A DNA stretch of 64,000 nt from Terrimonas sp. (lineage in GTDB: Bacteria; Bacteroidota; Bacteroidia; Chitinophagales; Chitinophagaceae). This document shows, piece after piece, positions 60,328 through 64,000 of the stretch (the stretch's first letter is position 1; each line of letters opens with the position of its first letter). The position numbers and the translations under genes are program-made. The notes below the pieces were generated by a model that saw only the letters and a program-made list of their open reading frames with translations, was not told where the DNA came from and ran no database searches. The stretch spans positions 310,001 to 374,000 of the forward strand of contig WGMO01000001.1 of assembly GCA_016125075.1 (NCBI GenBank), read 5' to 3'.

Positions 60328-61749
60328 CTATAATTCCGTATTCTGTTTTTTAAACTGTGTGCGTTCCAGCGGGGTAGCGCTCAGGGCCTTGTAGCCGCCT
60401 TTGATATTGACCAGGTTGTGAAAACCCCTCGCCTTGAGAATGGAACCGGCAATAACCGACCGGTAACCACCGGCACAATGCAGGTAGTATTTTTTTTGCG
60501 GATCGATCATCGCCATGTTCTGGTTAATGAAATCGAGCGGGAAGTTCTCCGCCCCTGCAATATGTTCCGTATCGTATTCGCTCCTGCGGCGGACATCAAG
60601 CAGGTTGATCATTTTTTTCTCCTGCTGATATTTCTCTGCAAAATCTTCTGCTGAAATTTCAACGATGATATCGGTTGGTTCTCCGGCTTCTTTCCAGGCC
60701 GCCATCCCGCCTTTCAGGTAGCCCTGGGTGTTATCATACCCCACCCTTGACAGGCGGATGATCGCTTCTTCTTCTTTTCCTTCCTCGGTGATGAGTAAGA
60801 TGGGTTGTTGCAGGTCAGTGATGAGGGTGCCCACCCAGGGTGCAAACATATCATCCAGGCCAATAAAAATGGAGCCCGGGATATGGCATTTGGTGAAGGC
60901 ATCCTTGTTGCGGGTGTCGAGTACGAGGGCATCCATGCTTTCCCACACCGCCTGGAATGCTTTGACCGTGAGCGGCCTGTTTCCTTTACCGATCACTTTA
61001 TCGATACTTTCATATCCTTTAATATTCATCAGTACATTTTGCGGAAAATATTGGGGAGGTTCTACCAGTCCTTCGGTAACCGCCTTGATAAACTCTTGTT
61101 TTTTCATATCGGCACGGAGTGCATAATTGGTGGCTTTCTGGTGACCAAGCGTATCGACCGTTTCTTTACTCATGCTTTTGCCACAGGCACTACCCGCCCC
61201 ATGCCCGGGGTAAACAATCACCTCATCGGCGAGGGGCATTATTTTATTCCGCAGGGAATCGTATAAATATCCGGCCAGTATTTCGGGGGTAATCTCGGCT
61301 TTCACTTTCTGCACCAGGTCTGGGCGGCCAACGTCGCCGATAAATAAGGTATCGCCGGTGAAGATGGCATGGTCTTTCCCGTTTTCATCAACCAATAAGT
61401 AAGTCGTTGATTCCATGGTATGGCCCGGGGTATGCAGTACTTTAATATAAACATCGCCCAGTTTCAGCACTTCCCCGTCTTTGGCAATATGGGCTTCATA
61501 GGCCGGGGCGGCCGTAGGTCCGAATACAATGGTACCGCCGGATTTCTGTGCAAGGTCAATATGGCCGGAAACAAAATCTGCATGAAAATGGGTTTCTAAT
61601 ATATACCTGATCTTAGCGCCATTCCTTTCGGCTTTATCGAGGTAAGGTTTGGGGTCGCGAAGGGGGTCGATCACGGCAGCTTCGCCGTTACTTTCAATAT
61701 AGTAGGCAGCTTCTGCCAGGCAGCCGGTATAGATTTGTTCAACCTTCAT
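60328..61749 (-). CDS. MBL-fold persulfide-dioxygenase-like protein with two rhodanese domains, paralog
   Basis: THFHADFVSGHIDL, TGDTLFIGDVGRPDL; second rhodanese HCAGGYRSV; first loop TEEGKEEE lacks Cys. Confidence 0.9.
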   Translation of the reverse strand: MKVEQIYTGCLAEAAYYIESNGEAAVIDPLRDPKPYLDKAERNGAKIRYILETHFHADFVSGHIDLAQKSGGTIVFGPTAAPAYEAHIAKDGEVLKLGDVYIKVLHTPGHTMESTTYLLVDENGKDHAIFTGDTLFIGDVGRPDLVQKVKAEITPEILAGYLYDSLRNKIMPLADEVIVYPGHGAGSACGKSMSKETVDTLGHQKATNYALRADMKKQEFIKAVTEGLVEPPQYFPQNVLMNIKGYESIDKVIGKGNRPLTVKAFQAVWESMDALVLDTRNKDAFTKCHIPGSIFIGLDDMFAPWVGTLITDLQQPILLITEEGKEEEAIIRLSRVGYDNTQGYLKGGMAAWKEAGEPTDIIVEISAEDFAEKYQQEKKMINLLDVRRRSEYDTEHIAGAENFPLDFINQNMAMIDPQKKYYLHCAGGYRSVIAGSILKARGFHNLVNIKGGYKALSATPLERTQFKKQNTEL

Positions 61750-61828
61750 ATGCGTTTGCTTTTAAGTTTTTGAATAAAAGGGATCTCCCGATTGCATTCA
61801 AATTTCCAGTATCCCTCCCGCTGCTTTT

Positions 61829-61842
61829 GTGCCTGGAGTTAC
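61829..61842 (-). promoter_or_regulatory. Degenerate Crp/Fnr-type operator G (minus: GTAAC-TCCA-GGCAC)
   Basis: One mismatch per arm to GTGAY-N4-RTCAC; centre exactly 29.5 nt before minus-strand GAAATTTG (61806-61799). Confidence 0.5.
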
Positions 61843-61908
61843 AAAAACACATGATCTTAATCAGGTTCCGGGTGTTGTTCCCTGGTTTTATTGTATAAAA
61901 TGGGAGCA

Positions 61909-61945
61909 TAAAAAAGGGTGGGCGACGGTCGCCCACCCTTTTTTA
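61909..61945 (-). terminator. Terminator of the Tat/DsrE-like gene
   Basis: AAAAAAGGGTGGGCGA-CGG-TCGCCCACCCTTTTTT. Confidence 0.85.
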
Positions 61946-61958
61946 TTGAACAGTTCAT

Positions 61959-62675
61959 TTAGCCTGCATAGATATAGGCACATTTCTTTTCCTGTGCACG
62001 GCCCAGTGCCCATACACCGGAGGGTACCGCCTGGATACCGGGCAATATACCATCCACCCATTCTTTTTTCACTTCGGCGGCCGACTTGCCGGCACCGCTG
62101 GCCAGGGCTGCGCTGTACACGGTCATGGCCGCATCGCAAACACAGAACATAACCCCGCTTGCCTGGAGCTCATTGATACCGATACTGACCGTGCCAAAAC
62201 CGGGGATCTTGAAAGCCCCTTCTTTGGGTTTCCAGAACGGGTTGCGCAGCGAAGGTTTACCGGTTTCAGGGTCGTCGGCCTTGAAGACCTCTCCAAACTT
62301 ATATTTCGCCCACAAACTGTCTTCCATGGCATATGGAATGGCATCATGCCTTAATACCACCACCACACCGCAATCTTTTTCCGTACTGCCTGTGGCCATA
62401 TTGGTCAGTAAGAAAACACGGGGCCAGGCAAAAGGCATTATTTCGTGTGGACGGGGAGCATCAAATACCACCCTGTGTTTACCACTCACTTTATTGAACC
62501 ACTCATCGGGGTCCATATTGGTATTGCTTTCAAAATTGGGTAAGGGAATATCCCCTGCTTTCAGGCTGAGGGGAGAAGCGATGGTGGAGAGGCCCAATAC
62601 GGCTGCACCGGTGGCCAATGATCCCAGGAAACCCCTGCGACCATTATCTTTTTCGTTTTTACCAGGAGTTGTCAT
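61959..62675 (-). CDS. Tat-exported DsrE-like protein
   Basis: NGRRGFLGSLATGAAVLG signal; VVVVLRHDAIPYAM...INELQASGVMFCVCDAAM...AVPSGVWALGRAQEKKCAYIYAG aligns by eye with the two DsrE-like proteins to its right. Confidence 0.7.
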   Translation of the reverse strand: MTTPGKNEKDNGRRGFLGSLATGAAVLGLSTIASPLSLKAGDIPLPNFESNTNMDPDEWFNKVSGKHRVVFDAPRPHEIMPFAWPRVFLLTNMATGSTEKDCGVVVVLRHDAIPYAMEDSLWAKYKFGEVFKADDPETGKPSLRNPFWKPKEGAFKIPGFGTVSIGINELQASGVMFCVCDAAMTVYSAALASGAGKSAAEVKKEWVDGILPGIQAVPSGVWALGRAQEKKCAYIYAG

Positions 62676-62726
62676 ATACGTTTGTTTTCGTTAAAAAAAT
62701 AAAAGATGAAAAGATTTTGTTGAAAC

Positions 62727-62747
62727 AATAGCTAAAAGTTAGCTATT
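62727..62747. promoter_or_regulatory. Dyad AATAGCTAA-AAG-TTAGCTATT in divergent intergenic region
   Basis: 9-bp perfect inverted repeat between divergent DsrE-like genes. Confidence 0.5.
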
Positions 62748-62801
62748 TTTTATTAAACAAAATTTTTCCGGATTTGCTACCTTACTGTCAAAACCAGCAA
62801 T

Positions 62802-63218
62802 ATGAAATGTAAAATGCTCGTCCTGGCCCTCCTGCTTTTTGCCGGCCCCAGGCTCTTTTCGCAGGCAGTACCCTATAATGTGGTATTTGACCTGACCACG
62901 GATGATACCACTGTACATCAGAGAGTTATACGTTGGATCACCATGATCGAAAAATCAAATCCCGACGCAAAACTGGAAGTGGTTTTTTATGGAAAATCCC
63001 TGGCCATGGCAGAGCAGGAAAAATCGACCGTAGCCGATGCCATCAAAAAACTGTCGGCCAACAAAAATGTGGCTTTCCGGGTTTGTGAGGTTGCCATGAA
63101 AGCCCATAAAGTGGAAAAAAGCCAGCTGATTGCAGGCGTCGGTACCGTTCCCGACGGATTGTACGAGATCATCAGCAAACAGGCCCAGGGCTATGGATAT
63201 ATCAAGGTAGTGCAATAG
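62802..63218 (+). CDS. Secreted DsrE-family-like protein
   Basis: Signal peptide; YNVVFDLTTDD..., LEVVFYGKSLAMA, VAFRVCEVAM. Confidence 0.78.
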   Translation: MKCKMLVLALLLFAGPRLFSQAVPYNVVFDLTTDDTTVHQRVIRWITMIEKSNPDAKLEVVFYGKSLAMAEQEKSTVADAIKKLSANKNVAFRVCEVAMKAHKVEKSQLIAGVGTVPDGLYEIISKQAQGYGYIKVVQ

Positions 63219-63244
63219 GAAAATTTCCACGGTTATGCCTCACG

Positions 63245-63258
63245 GTGATCAAAGTCAC
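63245..63258 (+). promoter_or_regulatory. Crp/Fnr-type operator E (GTGAT-CAAA-GTCAC)
   Basis: Centre 29.5 nt before TAATTCTG (63281-63288, one mismatch to TAnnTTTG). Confidence 0.7.
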
Positions 63259-63362
63259 CGGGTGCATCTGTCAATACCTGTAATTCTGTATTATATTGGT
63301 TGAACAATCTGGCAGGACATCCTCCTGCCAAAAACAGCTATTTACATTTTAAAAACAGATGC

Positions 63363-63773
63363 ATGAAAAAATTATTGATCGTATTCTTTACCCTCTTTAG
63401 CATTTCCGGTTTCGGACAGGTCAAACCCTACAAGATCGTATTTGACCTGGCCAGCAAAGACACGGCTGATTTCAGTGGTGTTTTACGCCAGTTCAATAAT
63501 ATCCTGAAAGTTGCGCCCGATGCGGAACTCGAGGTGGTCTGCCATGGGCCCGCTATCATCATGCTGGTCAAAGACAAGACCCTGGTGGAAGAAAAAATGA
63601 TGGAAGTGAAAAACAGGGCCCATGTTTCCTTTAAGGCCTGTGCCAATTCCATGAAAAGAATGCATATTGACCAGGCCGACCTGGTATCGCTGGCCGAAGT
63701 GGTGCCCGTTGCCATGCTGGAACTGGCCGACCGGCAGATGGAGGGATGGAGTTATATCAGGGCCGGCCAATGA
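63363..63773 (+). CDS. Secreted DsrE-family-like protein, paralog
   Basis: Signal peptide MKKLLIVFFTLFSISGFGQ; YKIVFDLASKD, LEVVCHGPAI, VSFKACANSM. Confidence 0.78.
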   Translation: MKKLLIVFFTLFSISGFGQVKPYKIVFDLASKDTADFSGVLRQFNNILKVAPDAELEVVCHGPAIIMLVKDKTLVEEKMMEVKNRAHVSFKACANSMKRMHIDQADLVSLAEVVPVAMLELADRQMEGWSYIRAGQ

Positions 63774-63814
63774 TTTACAGCTGATCGTCTTTTATAGCTC
63801 CCTTAACGGATCGT

Positions 63815-63828
63815 GTAACATAAATCAC
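63815..63828 (+). promoter_or_regulatory. Crp/Fnr-type operator F (GTAAC-ATAA-ATCAC)
   Basis: One mismatch; centre 29.5 nt before GAAATTTG (63851-63858); upstream of rhodanese gene. Confidence 0.6.
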
Positions 63829-63872
63829 CCAGTTTACGGATTAGCCGGTTGAAATTTGCAGAAAAGAAAAAT

Positions 63873-64000
63873 ATGCAAATCAAAGAGATCGTAAAGAACA
63901 AATTAGGCACCATCATCGATGTGCGGAATGCCGGTGAACTGGTCGAAGGCGTTATCCCCGGTGCCATCAATATCCCTGTTTCCGAAATCCCTTTCCGGGT
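63873..64000 (+). CDS. Rhodanese-like domain protein, truncated by window end
   Basis: MQIKEIVKNKLGTIIDVRNAGELVEGVIPGAINIPVSEIPFRV. Confidence 0.85.
   Translation, partial: MQIKEIVKNKLGTIIDVRNAGELVEGVIPGAINIPVSEIPFR

Noticed and set aside
61852-61863. TGAT-CTTA-ATCA as FNR-type site for the MBL paralog
   Set aside because: Spacing to any -7 box is wrong; the degenerate site at 61829-61842 fits the rule instead
1-64000. CRISPR arrays, tRNA/rRNA genes, transposases, prophage or toxin-antitoxin loci
   Set aside because: None recognised: no regularly spaced direct repeats, no IS-type ORFs, no tRNA cloverleaf seen by eye (a tRNAscan/CRISPR finder run would be needed to exclude)

Overview
The window is ordinary Bacteroidota-type sequence (Chitinophagaceae-like by gene content; lineage is inference). 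It is gene-dense with few accessory genes until about 50 kb. Main blocks: (i) 0-4.1 kb, the end of a nos (N2O reductase) accessory operon: FAS1 fragment, DoxX-like/NosL fusion, nosD, nosF, nosY. (ii) 4.4-24.7 kb, mixed housekeeping genes (trmD, desaturase, two tandem VPS10/sortilin-like proteins, ade, anmK, upp, PorP/SprF, DASS transporter, mpg, RsmI-like). (iii) 24.8-33.3 kb, an arginine operon (GNAT-argG-argC-argD-argF'-argB-argE-argH). It is preceded by an unannotated 36-codon leader ORF with three consecutive Arg codons and mutually exclusive hairpins. (iv) 33-40 kb, M28 peptidase, bshA, EnvC-like, DUF4292, dut, ispF. (v) 39.2-50.2 kb, type IX secretion/gliding genes porV-porU-gldJ-murF and a large gliding-CTD protein. 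(vi) 50.2-64 kb, a sulfur-metabolism island: Crp/Fnr regulator, TauE, two MBL-rhodanese fusions, Dps, porin, split YeeE/YedE pair, TsdA-like cytochrome, SoxB, Trx, three exported DsrE-like proteins, rhodanese. The strongest new observation is a hand-derived regulon inside the island. Seven promoters carry a GTGAY-N4-RTCAC-type dyad (some degenerate) whose centre lies exactly 29.5 nt upstream of a Bacteroidota -7 element (nAnnTTTG). This fits class II (-41.5) activation by the island's own Crp/Fnr protein. SoxB is present without SoxYZ/XA/CD in view, and three exported DsrE-like proteins with a conserved Cys could be its sulfur-carrier partners. No CRISPR, rRNA, tRNA or transposon was recognised. 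All calls are by eye, without database searches.
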